A DNA stretch of 64,000 nucleotides from positions 54,071,530 to 54,135,529 of the forward strand of contig NC_135721.1 in NCBI RefSeq assembly GCF_964656455.1, read 5' to 3'. The stretch comes from Halichoerus grypus. Taxonomy: Eukaryota > Chordata > Mammalia > Carnivora > Phocidae. Made by a program: the position numbers and the translations under genes. Below the pieces are notes generated by a model. It ran no database searches. It worked only from the letters and a program-made list of their open reading frames with translations, and was not told the DNA's origin. Positions 12,198 through 22,969 of the stretch are shown here, one piece after another. Position 1 is the stretch's first letter, and each line of letters opens with the position of its first letter.

Positions 12198-13124
12198 ATT
12201 TAGTAAGTTTTGACTTCTCTCTTTTTCTTTTTTAGTTAGCCTATAAAGAAGTTTATTAATCTTTCAGGGCTTTTGGTTTTGTTGATTTTCCCTACTGATT
12301 TCTTGTTTTCAATTTCATTAATTTCTGCTCTAATTTTTATTATTTCTTTTCTTCTACTTCCTCTGGACTTAATTTGCTCTTCTTTTTTAGTTTCCTGCAA
12401 TGAAAGCTTAGATGATTGAGTTTAGATTTTTCTTCTTTTCTAAGCACTCAATCCTATAAATTTTCCTCTAAGCGCTATTTTCACTGCATCTCACAAATTT
12501 TGATAAGTCATGTTTTCATTTTCATTTACTTCAAAGTATTTTTAAATTTCTCTTGAGATTTATTCTTTGACTCATATGTTATTTAGAAGTATGTTTTTTA
12601 ATCTCCAAGTTTGGGATTTTCCACCTATCTTTCTGATGTTGATTTCTAGTTTAATTCCATTGTGGTATGAGCATTCATTGTATGATTTCTATTCAGTGTG
12701 TTTTATGGCCCAGAATGTGATTAGTGAATTAGTGAATATTTAATGTGAGCTTGAGAAGATTAGGTATTCTGCTGTTGTTGAATGAAGTAGTCTATAGATA
12801 TCAATTATATACAGTTGAAAAAAGGTGCTCTTGAGGTCAACTATATCCTTACTGATTTTCTGCCTGCTGGGTCTGCCCACTTCTGATAGAGAGGTGTTGA
12901 CACCTCCAACTCTGATAGTGGATTCATCTATTTCTCCCTTTAGTTCTACCAGTTTTTGCTTCAAGAATTTTGACACCCTGTTGTTAGTTGTATACACATT
13001 ACAGATTGTTATGTCTTCTTGGAGAACTGACTCCTTTAGCATCATGTACTGTTCCTCCTTACCCCTGATAATTTTCCTTGCTCTGAAGTTGGTTCTTTGT
13101 GAAGTTAATATAGTTATTCCATTC
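12198..13124 (-). mobile_element. old L1M, ORF2 endonuclease segment
   Basis: Continuation of the minus-strand L1M into its endonuclease-coding part. Phrases such as 'aatttcattaatttctgctc', 'gtctgcccacttctgatag' and 'gacacctccaactctgatag' are typical antisense L1 endonuclease text. Many stops; only short open frames remain. It ends abruptly at about 13124, where a plus-strand L1 fragment begins. Confidence 0.8.
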
Positions 13125-13126
13125 CA

Positions 13127-14690
13127 GAATCATTCTATGAGTCCAGTATCACCCTGATACCAAAAGCAGATAAAGATACCACAAAAAAAGGGAACTATAG
13201 GCCAATATCTCTGATGACTATAGATGCAAAAATTCTCAACAAAATATTAGCAAACCAAATCCAACAATACATTTAAAAAATCATACACCATGAACAAGGG
13301 GGACTTGTTCCCAGGATGCAAGGCTGGTTTCAGTATTCACAAAACAATAAATGTGCTACATCACATCAATAAGAGAAAGGATAAAAACCATATGATCATT
13401 TCAGTAGATGAAGAAAAAGCATTCGACAGAGTACAACATCCATTCATGATAAAAACCCTCTGCAAAGTAGGTCTAGAGGGAACACACCTCAACATAGCAA
13501 AGGCCTTATATGAAAAACCCACAGCTAACCTCATACTCACTGGTGAAAAATTGAGCACTTTTCCTCTAAGGTCTGGAACAAGACAAGGATGTCCACTCTC
13601 ACCACTTTTATTCAACATAGTACTGGAAGTTCTAGCCATAGCAATTAAACAATAAAACGAAATAAAAGGCATCAAATTGGTAAAGAAGAAGTAAAACTCT
13701 CACCCTTCGTGGATCACATGATACTATATGTAGAAAACCCAAAGGACTCCACCAAAAAACTGTTAGAACTGATAAATGAATTCAGTAAAGTTGCAGGATA
13801 CAAAATCTGTTGTATTCCTGTACACTAATAATGAAGCAGCAGAAAATGAAATTAAGAAAACAACCCCATTTACATTTGCACCAAAAACAATAAAATATCT
13901 GGGAATAAACTTGACCAAAGAGGGGAAAGCCCTGTACTCTGAAAACTCTAAAACACCGATGAAAGAAATTCAGGACAATGCAAAGAAATGTAAACACATT
14001 CCTTGCTCATGGCTTGGAAGAACAAATACTGTTAAAATTTCTATACCACCCAAGGCTCTATGATTTAATGCAATCCCTATCAAAATACCAACAGCATTTT
14101 TCACAGAACTAAAACAATCATAAAGTTTGTATGGAACCACAAAAGATCCTGAATAGCCAAAGCAATCTTGAAAAAGAAAAACAAAACTGGAGGTATCACC
14201 ATTGCAGACTTCAAGTTATAGTACAAAGTGGTAATAATTAAAACAGTATGGTACAGGCATAAAAATAGACATACAGATGAACAGAACAAACAGAAAACCC
14301 AGAAATAAACCCATAATTATAAGGTCAATTGATTCTTCGCCAAAGGAAGAATGAATAAACAATGAGGAAAAGACAGTCTCTTCAACAAATGGTGTTGGGG
14401 AAACTGGACAGCTACATGCAAAAGAATGAAACTAGGCCACTTTCTTTCATCATAAACACAAATAAACTTGAAATGGATGAAAGACCTAAATATGAGACCT
14501 GAAACCATAAAAATCCTTGAAGAAAACATAAGCAGTAATTTTTCTGACATCGACCACAGCAACATTTTTCCAAATATATCTCCTGAGGCAAGGGAAATAA
14601 AAGTAAAAATAAACTATTGGGAATACATCAAAATAAAAAGTTTCTGCACAGAGAAGGAAATGGTCAACAGAACTAAAAGACAACATCTGT
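13127..14690 (+). pseudogene. L1 ORF2 remnant, reverse transcriptase to C-terminal region
   Basis: Plus-strand L1 ORF2 in broken frames. 13290-13655 encodes RT motif A ([13 protein letters not shown]) and motif B ([14 protein letters not shown]). 13776-14063 and 14468-14686 carry the downstream 'YLGINLTKE' and '[19 protein letters not shown]' regions. Between them a frame change occurs, and the catalytic FADD box reads FVDH at 13706-13717, so the second Asp is lost. There is no 3' UTR or poly-A: at about 14690 the sequence flips to a minus-strand L1 piece. It is not a functional gene. Confidence 0.85.
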
Positions 14691-15695
14691 ATCTTTGGGG
14701 TAAATACCTAGTAGTGCAATTGCTGGGTCGTAAGGTAGCTCTGTTTTTAACTTTTTGGGGAACCTCCATACTCTTTTCCAGAGTGGCTGTACAAGCTTGC
14801 ATTCCCACCAACAGTGTAAGAGGGTTCCCCTTTCTCTGCATCCTCCCCAACATTTGTTGTTTCCTGCCTTGTTAATTTTTGCCATTCTAACTGGTGTAAG
14901 GTGGTATTTCATTGTGGTTTTAATTTGAATTTCCCTGATGGCTAGTGATGTTGAACATTTTTTTCATGTGTCTGTCAGCCATTAGTATGTCTTTTTTGGA
15001 GAAATGTCTGTTCATGTCTTCTGCCCATTTTTTTACTGGATTATTTGTTTTTTGGGTGTTGAGTTTGAGAAGTTCTTTATAGATCTTGGATACCAGCCCT
15101 TTATCTGTACTGTCATTTGCAAATATCTTCTCCCATTCTGTGGGTTGCCTCTTAGTTTTGTTGACTGTTTCCTTTGCTGTGCAAACGCTTCTTATCTTGA
15201 TGAAGTCCCAAAAGTTCATTTTTGCTTTTGTTTCCCTTGCCTTTATAAACATGTCTTGAAAGAGGTTGCTGTGGCCAATGTTGAAGAGGTTACTGCCTAT
15301 GTTCTCCCCTAAGATTTTGATGGATTCCTGTCTCACATTCAGATCTTTCATCCATTTTAGGTTTATCTTTGTGTATGGCATAAGAGAATGGTCCAGTTTC
15401 ATTCTTCTGTATGTAGCTGTCCAATTTTCCCAGCACCATTTATTGAAGAGACTTTTTTCCATTGGATATTTTTTCCTGATTTGTTAAAGATTAGTTGACC
15501 ATAGAGTTGAGGGTCCATTTCTGGGTTCTCTATTCTGTTCCATTGATCTATGTGTCTGTTTTTATGCCAATACCATGCTGTCTTGATGATCACAGCTTTG
15601 TAATAGAGCTTGAAGTCAGGCAACATGATGCCCCCAGCTTTGGTTTTCTTTTTCAACATCCCCTGGCAATTCAGGGTCTTTTCGATTTTCAAAAG
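14691..15695 (-). pseudogene. inverted L1 ORF2 C-terminal remnant
   Basis: On the minus strand, starting at 15692, the frames encode '[26 protein letters not shown]', then (15462-14920) '[21 protein letters not shown]', and finally (to 14673) '[20 protein letters not shown]' and '[14 protein letters not shown]'. This is the C-terminal third of L1 ORF2p including the Cys-rich knuckle, split by frameshifts. It ends at 14691 without a 3' UTR. Its text is close to the carnivoran L1 at 16.2-17.5 kb in the opposite orientation. Confidence 0.85.
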
Positions 15696-15699
15696 TTTG

Positions 15700-16187
15700 A
15701 ATGTGATGTGTGTAGGTGTAGGTTTTTTTTGGCATTTACCCTGCTGGTATTCTCTGAGCTCCCTGGATTTCTGGTTTGATGAATATCAATTTGGGGGAAA
15801 TTCTCAGTCACTATTGCTTCAGTTCCTTTCTTTCTTCTCCTTCTGGTATTCCCATTATATATACATTATACCTTTTGTAGTTGTCCCACAGTTCTTGGTT
15901 ATTCTGTTCTTTTTTTTTTTTTTTTTCAGTCTTTTTTCTCTTTGCTTTTCAGTTCTGGAAATCTTACTGACATATCCTTAAGCTCAGAGATTCTTTCCTC
16001 AGCCATACCTATTCTACTAATGAGCCCATCAAAGGCAATTTTCATTTCACTTACAGTATGTTTTTTCTCTAGCATTTCATTTTGATTTTTTTAACATTTC
16101 CATCTCTCTGCTTATATTACCCATCTGTTCTTGCATATTATTTACCTTTATCATTAGATCCATTAGCATATTAATCATAGTGGTTTT
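15700..16187 (-). mobile_element. old L1M, 5' region
   Basis: 'gtattctctgagctccctgg', 'cacagttcttggttattctg', 'gagcccatcaaaggcaattt' and 'cattacccatctgttcttgc'-like text is the reverse complement of the L1M 5' UTR/ORF1 region. It continues after the inserted L1 at 17498, where 'aaatacatggtctg' is duplicated. A T-run lies at about 15911-15926. Confidence 0.75.
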
Positions 16188-16201
16188 AAATACATGGTCT
16201 G

Positions 16202-17456
16202 CAATGGAACAGAATAGAGAACCCAGATATGGACCCTCAACTCTATGGTCAAATAATCTTTGACAAAGCAGGAAAAAACATGCAATGGAAAAAAGACAGT
16301 CTCTTCAATAAATGGTGCTGGGAAAATTGGACAGCCACATGCAGAAGAATGAAACTCGACCATTCTCTAACAGCATTCACAAAAATAAACTCAAAGTGGA
16401 TGAAAGACCTCAGTGTGAGACAGGAATCCATCAAAATCCTAGAGGAGAACATAGGCAGTAACCTCTTTGACATCGCCCACAGCAACTTCTTTCAAGACAC
16501 ATCTCCAAAAGCTAGTGAAACAAAAGCAAAAATGAACTTTTGGGACTTCATCAAGATCAAAAGCTTCTGCACAGCAAAGGAAACAGTCAACAAAACAAAG
16601 AAGCAACCCACAGAATGGGAGAAGATATTTGCAAATGACAGTACAGATAAAGGGCTGGTATCCAAGATCTATAAAGAACTTCTCAAACTCAACACCCCAA
16701 AAACAAATAATCAAGTCAAAAAGTGGGCAGAAGATATGAAAAGACACTTCTCTGAAGAAGACATACAAATGGCTAACAGACACATGAAAAAGTGTTCATC
16801 ATCATTAGCCATCAGGGAAATCCAAATCAAAACCACATTGAGATACCACCTTACACCAGTTAGAATGGCCAAAATGGACAGGGAAAGAAACAACAAATGT
16901 TGGAGAGGTTGTGGAGAAAGGGGAACCCTCTTACACTGTTGGTGGGAATGCAAGTTGGAAAGCAGCAATGTCCACAATAGCCAAACTGTGGAAAGAGCCG
17001 AGATGCCCTTCAACAGATGAATGGATAAAGAAGATGTGGTCCATATATACAATGGAATATTACTCAGCCATCAGAAAGGATGAATACCCAACTTTTACAT
17101 CAGCGTGGATGGGACTGGAGGAGATTATGCTAAGTGAAATAAGTCAAGCAGAGAAAGTCAATTATCATATGGTTTCACTTATTTGTGGAATATAAGGAAT
17201 AGCATGGAGGACACTAGGAGAAGGAAGGGGAAAATGAGGGGACAGGGAATTGGAGGGAGAGATGAACCATGAGAGACTATGGACTCTGAGAAACAAACAG
17301 GGTTTTGGGGGGAGGGATTGGTTAGCCCTGTGATGGGTATTAAGGAGGGCACGTACGGCATGGAGCACTGGGTGTTATACGAAAACAATGGATCGTGGAT
17401 CACTACATCAAAAACTAATGATGTATTGTATGGTGACTAACATAACATAATAAAAT

Positions 17457-17483
<27 letters not shown>
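16202..17483 (+). mobile_element. 5'-truncated carnivoran L1, exact TSD
   Basis: Begins inside ORF2 and runs through the 3' UTR to an (AAAT)n-rich tail (17455-17490). The 3' UTR has the young carnivoran signature: 'gagggcacgtacggcatgga', 'cactgggtgttatacg', 'catcaaaaactaatgatgta' and 'aacataacataataaaa'. The perfect 14-bp TSD aaatacatggtctg lies at 16188-16201 and 17484-17497. The target is the old L1M 5' region. ORF2 has an internal deletion of roughly 150 bp near 16959 relative to the related copy at 14.7-15.7 kb. This is the youngest L1 in the stack. Confidence 0.95.
16229..17020 (+). pseudogene. L1 ORF2p C-terminal fragment (263 codons)
   Basis: An open frame within the 5'-truncated L1; the Met is an internal residue, not a real start. 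It matches the C-terminal segment of L1 ORF2p. The Cys-rich knuckle is intact at 16898-16951 (C-x3-C-x7-H-C-x3-[19 protein letters not shown]). No endonuclease or RT remains. After the knuckle the normal 'LVQPLWK ... YDPAI.LLGIYP' region is deleted at about 16959, and the frame then reads sequence that normally follows ORF2 and stops at 17020. It cannot support retrotransposition. Confidence 0.9.
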
Positions 17484-17487
<4 letters not shown>

Positions 17488-17497
17488 ACATGGTCTG

Positions 17498-18370
17498 ATA
17501 ATAATTCCAACATCCCTGCCATATCTGGGTCTGGTTCTGATCCTTCTGTCTCTTCAAACTGTGCTTTTTGCCTTTTGGTATGCCTCCTTATTTTTGGTTG
17601 AATGGTGGACAAGATGTACTAGGTAAAAAGAACAGTGGTAAATCCACCTTTAACAATGCAGTGGTAACGTCTGAGTGGGGGAGGAATAGCATTCTATGGT
17701 CCTATGATTACATCTCTTTTAGTGAGTCTGTGCCCCTGGACTATGAACTTCATAAATGCTGCTCAGTTTTTTAATTTTTTTAACCCCCTTTGGCGGTACA
17801 AGCTGACTGGAGTTGGGTATTTCCCTTCTCCTGGTCAGTTAGGCTCTGATAATAACCCAGTAGATTAGGCTTTTATAAAATAGCTTCTCTTAAGGGAAGG
17901 CTTTATTAGGAAGAACAGAATACTCTAGCACATTTCAAACGGTTACTTCTCCCCTCTGCCAAATGCCTGAGGGGATTTTTTTTTTTTCCTATGATTTTCA
18001 CTGTGAGAACCTAGTTGAGCTCCTAGAGATAAAACTCACAAAAGTGTGAAGGCCACCCTATGACTGAGCCCCCTGGAATTTTTACATCTCAGGCTTATCC
18101 ACACTGAGCCTCTAGCAGCTCATCAATTCCAGTTCAGGTTTCCTATCCTGCTACTGGTTCCTGTGGAAGTTTCTGCTCCTGGGTTTCTGGTCCTCAGAGG
18201 TCCGTATCTACCTGTTTGTCTCTCCAATTTTAGGGGCAGAATTTGGTCTTGTGACCTTACTTGTCTGACAGATCTAAGAAGAATCATTGATTTTTCAGTT
18301 TGTTCAGCATTTTATTTGTTGTTAGGATGAAGCGATGACTTCCAAGCTCCTTACATGCTAGACCAGGGAA
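17498..18370 (-). mobile_element. old L1M, 5' end continuation
   Basis: 'ccatatctgggtctggttct', 'gtctcttcaaactgtgcttt', 'gtatgcctccttatttttgg', 'gtgcccctggactatgaact' and 'gcatgctagaccaggg'-like text is reverse-complement L1M 5' UTR. The far right end, about 18370, is the 5' limit of the old element. Confidence 0.7.
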
Positions 18371-18406
18371 CTTCTTTTTTTAACAAAACCACCATCATGG
18401 TTCAAT

Positions 18407-18430
18407 AAGAAAGAGAGAGAGAGAGAGAAG
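18407..18430 (+). repeat. (AG)n microsatellite
   Basis: 'aagaaagagagagagagagagaag' just right of the L1 stack. Confidence 0.85.
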
Positions 18431-18431
18431 C

Positions 18432-18665
18432 CAGAGCTTGAGAACTGGGTTCAAAACCCCGTGTTCCCTCTTGTTACTGACCCGTGGGCAATTTAATCCA
18501 CTTGTCTGAGTTCAGCTTTCTCTTCTGCAAAAAAGGGATATTGATATGTAGTTTTTCAAATATATATATATTTGGAAAAATATATATATATACACATATA
18601 TATATATTCATGTTCTAGCCCGGGATCTGGTGAGTCATAAGTCTTCAGTAATTGTTAGTTGCTTT
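18432..18665 (+). mobile_element. MIR SINE split by a TA-rich array
   Basis: 'gaactgggttcaaaacccc', 'cttgttactgacccgtgggc' and 'cagctttctcttctgcaaaa' match the MIR core. The tail 'gatctggtgagtcataagtc' and 'cagtaattgttagtt' resumes after 18608. Confidence 0.7.
18558..18609. repeat. (TA)n array with palindromic structure
   Basis: Three TA-rich blocks separated by 'tttggaaaa' and 'acaca'. The strand is self-complementary, so hairpin formation is possible. Confidence 0.9.
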
Positions 18666-18684
18666 CCCCTGTCTCTTATCAGTT

Positions 18685-18806
18685 GCCACAATAAACCACT
18701 TAATCTCCCTGAGGCTATTTCTTCATCTTTCAAATGGGGATAATGATGCCTAAGCTTACAAACTTAGAGGACTGTTTTGATAATCAAAGAGTCAATGTAT
18801 ACATAA
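18685..18806 (+). mobile_element. MIR SINE, second copy
   Basis: 'ccacttaatctccctgaggc', 'tcttcatctttcaaatgggg' and 'aatgatgcctaagc' match the MIR core and 3' half. An A-run follows at 18807-18820. Confidence 0.7.
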
Positions 18807-20921
18807 AAAAAAAAAAAAACAAGATAAGTTACTAAACAAAGACAAGGCAAGAATATTAGCACCATAATAATAATTATTACTATTATTACAAATGTTCAAG
18901 GCTGTGCTTGACTCACCTGTCTTTGAGGTTTAACACTAAATCAGCAAAGTCTTACATGATGATCCAGCCTGAGCTATTTTCCAAACCAAACTGATTATTT
19001 ACTTGCTTTAACATTTTTTGTCTTCAATAATCAAAGCTCTTTGTCTCCAAGAATTTGTAAGACTTGTCAAGTTTTCAGTTACCTTTCCTGAATTTGATAA
19101 GCCCGTGCAATAGAAGGCTGCAAACAAAAGGCTAAAGTTCTCCTCACTCCGAGTACTCCAAGGGAGCGTCACTCGGTCTTAGGTTCACAAGTGCCGGAAT
19201 TTTGCCCTCTCTCTACTCCCTGCCAATGAAGATGGTTTTGAGTGATACAGCATGTAAGCCATCAACTACTCCTTAAGACCAAGGGATCGCAGTGAGCATT
19301 CTAAGCCCTACACAGCTGAAAGGCAGAAAGACACCTCAGAAACTGTTCACTGTTCTTCTCCATTGCCTCCATCGTATTCCCTCCAGGGCTTCTCATTTGC
19401 CAGAATGTCCCACTCAGTCTTTTGACCCTGCCAGGCTTAAGTGACCAACCAACTGTTTCCAATATTCCAAGATCTTACCACAGTTATCTTTGTCTCACTA
19501 CTCAATAACTTCCATACAATATTCTCCTGGACCTCATTCCCTCGGGGCTGCCAAATTAGGTCTCTGTCCTGCATGTTAAACCTCAGGATGCTACCCCACA
19601 AGCATCACATGCCTTCCCTTTTCCTGCATCCTTTTCTGCTACTTCAAGTGAAAGAGTACCGCATTGTCAACTGATACTAAGCATCTTGCATAATTACTTG
19701 TAACTAAACTGTTGTCATGATGTCTCTCTTAAAAAAAAAAAAAAAGATCCCCCTATTGCCTGATCTTGCACAATCAGCAGTTTTCTTTATGGCGTCGTTC
19801 ATTACTGTCCTCGCATTAATCCTATGCACTGTAGTGCCTCCCCAGTATGAGCTTTCTTTTCCTCTTCATATAGTTTGCTTTTCACTGAAGCTGCTGAGCA
19901 GCATAAATCAATACAATGCACACCATAAACACCACAAGTGCTAACCCTGCCAATTGGCTCTCTTTAATTGGTTTCAGCTAAAAACCTGTAAACCTATTTG
20001 AAGTGAAAAAGCAGACAAATCAAAGGCAAGATGAATGACCTGAAAGCCCTCACTGAGCCAGGGGTTGTGAGCTCCAACATGGTATTTTTCATCTCTGTCA
20101 TGGGATTTTTCTTTCTCTCTGGATCCTTTTTACATCCCAGGTATTACGCTTCAGCTGCCTCCACATTTATAATTACAGAAAAGAAAGTGTAAATACTCCA
20201 GAGGCCGAATGGTGCATTTGAGCGAATATGCCAACGGAGAAAGCAACTTGAATAGAATACATATCCCCCACAATTAGTGTTATATTGGCGATTTTTCATG
20301 GTTCTCTTCTTTATAAGTAAAGTCAAGCCCTGAAGAATTCTCACTTAGATGTCACACACGAATGGCAGATTCGCTGGACATTTTTATCACCATGCTGGGT
20401 TTTTAAAACCCATGGCTTTGTTTGTTTCAAAATGCATTTACGTTTCGATTTGCATTGCTGCAGGGACTGCCTGTCGTTCAGATATTATCCATTTGTTCAT
20501 CCGCAGTGACAACAGTGCCTCGGGTACTGCTTGGTTTCCAGAAGCCTATCATTCTATTGAGGCTGAGGTGATTGAATAAAGCCACTTCACTTGAGGGAGT
20601 CCCGGTCAAGGGTCTATAGCGATGGCCTCTTCACTAGACCCTTCCAGAGTTGGCAACGGTCCACTTTCTTCTTCTTGCCTCAGGTGAAGACTCTAGTCAA
20701 GCAAATTACCTAGTCTATGATCAGAGCCACTGAGCCAGGGACCTTTTTCTAGAAGGTTCCAAGTCTTGTCAAGCACGCAGTGGTATTTGAACAAGAGAGC
20801 TCATGTATTCAACCAATGATAATTAAAAATGTGTGTTAAAGCAGCCACAGGGAAATGCCGTGGGTAGAAACATAGCAAGGTTGACATTGAAGGGCTTGTT
20901 AAACAGTAAAACATGCACATG

Positions 20922-20945
20922 CATATATATATATATATATATATA
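20922..20945. repeat. (TA)n microsatellite
   Basis: About twelve TA units, flanked by 'catgcacatgca' on the left and 'cacacacacaac' on the right. Confidence 0.95.
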
Positions 20946-22142
20946 CATTTACAGGCACACACACAACATCAGAGGAAAGGAGCGTTCATTTGGGCATGTG
21001 TTTCAGAAGTGCAGGCTGTGTCTCGCAAGCAGGGCCATCTCTTAGACAGTTGCCACATCTAAATTAGCATTTCAATAACAGTCATTTCATCGCACTCTTG
21101 AAACCACTTTTATCTTCCATTTTATTTAAACAGTGACTGCGGCCAAATTTTGAGAGGCTAGATACTAAGGCAGCCCCAAACTCAATTCATAAATCTTACA
21201 CCCAATTCAGAGAGCACAAATGCAGTCATCTGGCATGTTCGTTCAGATCTTTCTTTAGTGTTATTTTATGGTTCTCATTAGCAGCCCCCAAAATGCTACT
21301 GGCACAATTTTCAGGGTTCACTGTGAGGTTGAGTTTCTAGTCACACCCTCAGGATGAGGCTAATGGTATAAGGTGTCTCCCACCCAGCGTTAACATACAT
21401 ATAGAAAGAAGATCACTACTAGGGTACTTTTAAACCTAACTAGTCATGAAGGCATGCCCTTTGATCAGAGACTCAGAATAGGATGCACAGAACATCTCAT
21501 TACAATATGTGCAGGTCAAGGTAAAATAATGTGGAAGCACAGAGCTCAGTGCTCCTGGTTTCGATGAAGTTGTCATCAAAATGATCTCTTTCTCTGAGTT
21601 TTTGCCTCCTGCACACTACCCCCCCTTCCTTAACCCTCTCCTTACTAACACGAGCACAGCTTCATTTATTGTAAGTACTGAGTTTCCCATTTTAGGATGC
21701 CTTGAAGAAGCTGGTTTCAAGCTGATGGATCACAGAATATTCCATGATACTGGTGTGCTATTCAGTATAAAATTTTTCCCAGTCTATTTAGTTGCTGCTA
21801 TGTAGATGAGGAAGGGGGCCGGTGGAGAAGAAGCTGGGTGTATGATATCTGCAATAAACGAAAAGGGTTAGAAGATGGTTTTTTTTTGTAGCCTGTATTA
21901 CAAATTTACTAGTAATAAAAAAAAAATCACCTCATCAACTCTGTTTCAGTGAGTTGAGCTATTTAGAGTATACTGCAAGACGACAGCCAGGGATTTTCCA
22001 CAGATGAGCTCACCTGGGTGTTCAGAGGACTATCAATTTTCTACAGTTTGTTCATAAACACACAGAAACAGGTAGGTTTCCCAGCACAGAATTTCCTTCT
22101 TAACTTTCTTTTCCCTTAACATCCCTACCTCCATCAAATCTG

Positions 22143-22168
22143 AAAAAACAAAAACAAAAACAAAAAAC
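22143..22168 (+). repeat. (CAAAAA)n repeat
   Basis: Four units of caaaaa/caaaaaa; a simple A-rich array. Confidence 0.85.
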
Positions 22169-22969
22169 AGTTGTCTGGGTTTTGGCAAATACCATGTTGA
22201 CAATCCTCATCTAATTGTAGGCTCATTAGAAGGAGATGTTGAAAGTAGAATTCTTCTGATCTGCCATTCTGCCTTTTCTTTTTCTTTTTTCTTTCCATGG
22301 CTCATTTCATGTTTAATCTTTAAAGTTAAGATAAATCTCTACAGGAAAAGCAAAATATCCCTTTAATGCAAGTGTATACATAGCTTAACCTTTTCACAAA
22401 AATAATTTTCATTTAGCTAAATAGCTTAAATATTAATACCACTGAAAGAGACTCAATGCAAGATTGCAGAAGGCAGAAGGATGGTGCCAATTTCTAGCTA
22501 TAATTAAGGTTTTACTATACTCGAGTCACCATGATGGTGAATGAGTCTACTTTGTGATGGAATGAGCTGGGGTATGTGTTCAGAATGTGGGGCTTACTGA
22601 GAACGTAATAGTGCCACTCTTCTGGTAACAGATCCTGTTCATGTTTACTCTTTTTATCGCTGCCCTGAATCAAAATGCATTCATGATAATACAGTCAGAG
22701 AACATTTCAAGAAGACTGAAAAACCACTGGTGTTTCACCACTTCCAAAAAGACAACCCCTTTTTATTCTCTAACACACTCATGTATTCTAGCCAAGTAGC
22801 CCCTTCAGAATTCTAGGCAGTGTTCTTTCTCTGGAGCACTATGATTTGTTTTGGGAGAAACTGATCCATGCACCTTTCCTTCTAACTTCATCACCCTGTT
22901 CCTATCTACTCATAGATCTGGATGTTGTGACAAAGTGTCCCACCCACCTTGTCTCCCTCCAATCTGTGA

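Larger units (their letters stand above)
18821..22965. other. repeat-poor unique stretch
   Basis: No SINEC, L1 or LTR recognised over 4.1 kb. Small features are an (AAT)-rich patch at 18866-18890, an A14 run at 19731-19745, (TA)n at 20922-20945 and (CAAAAA)n at 22143-22168. 18930-19060 may contain very old L2. The segment 20080-20580 has a more even base composition and scattered CpGs, and reads like unique, possibly conserved sequence. Open frames such as 20349-20579 have no recognisable domain. Confidence 0.45.

Noticed and set aside
10490..15695. One L1 with a simple twin-priming inversion at 13125
   Set aside because: The minus and plus segments both cover the reverse transcriptase region, so they cannot be parts of one non-duplicated transcript.
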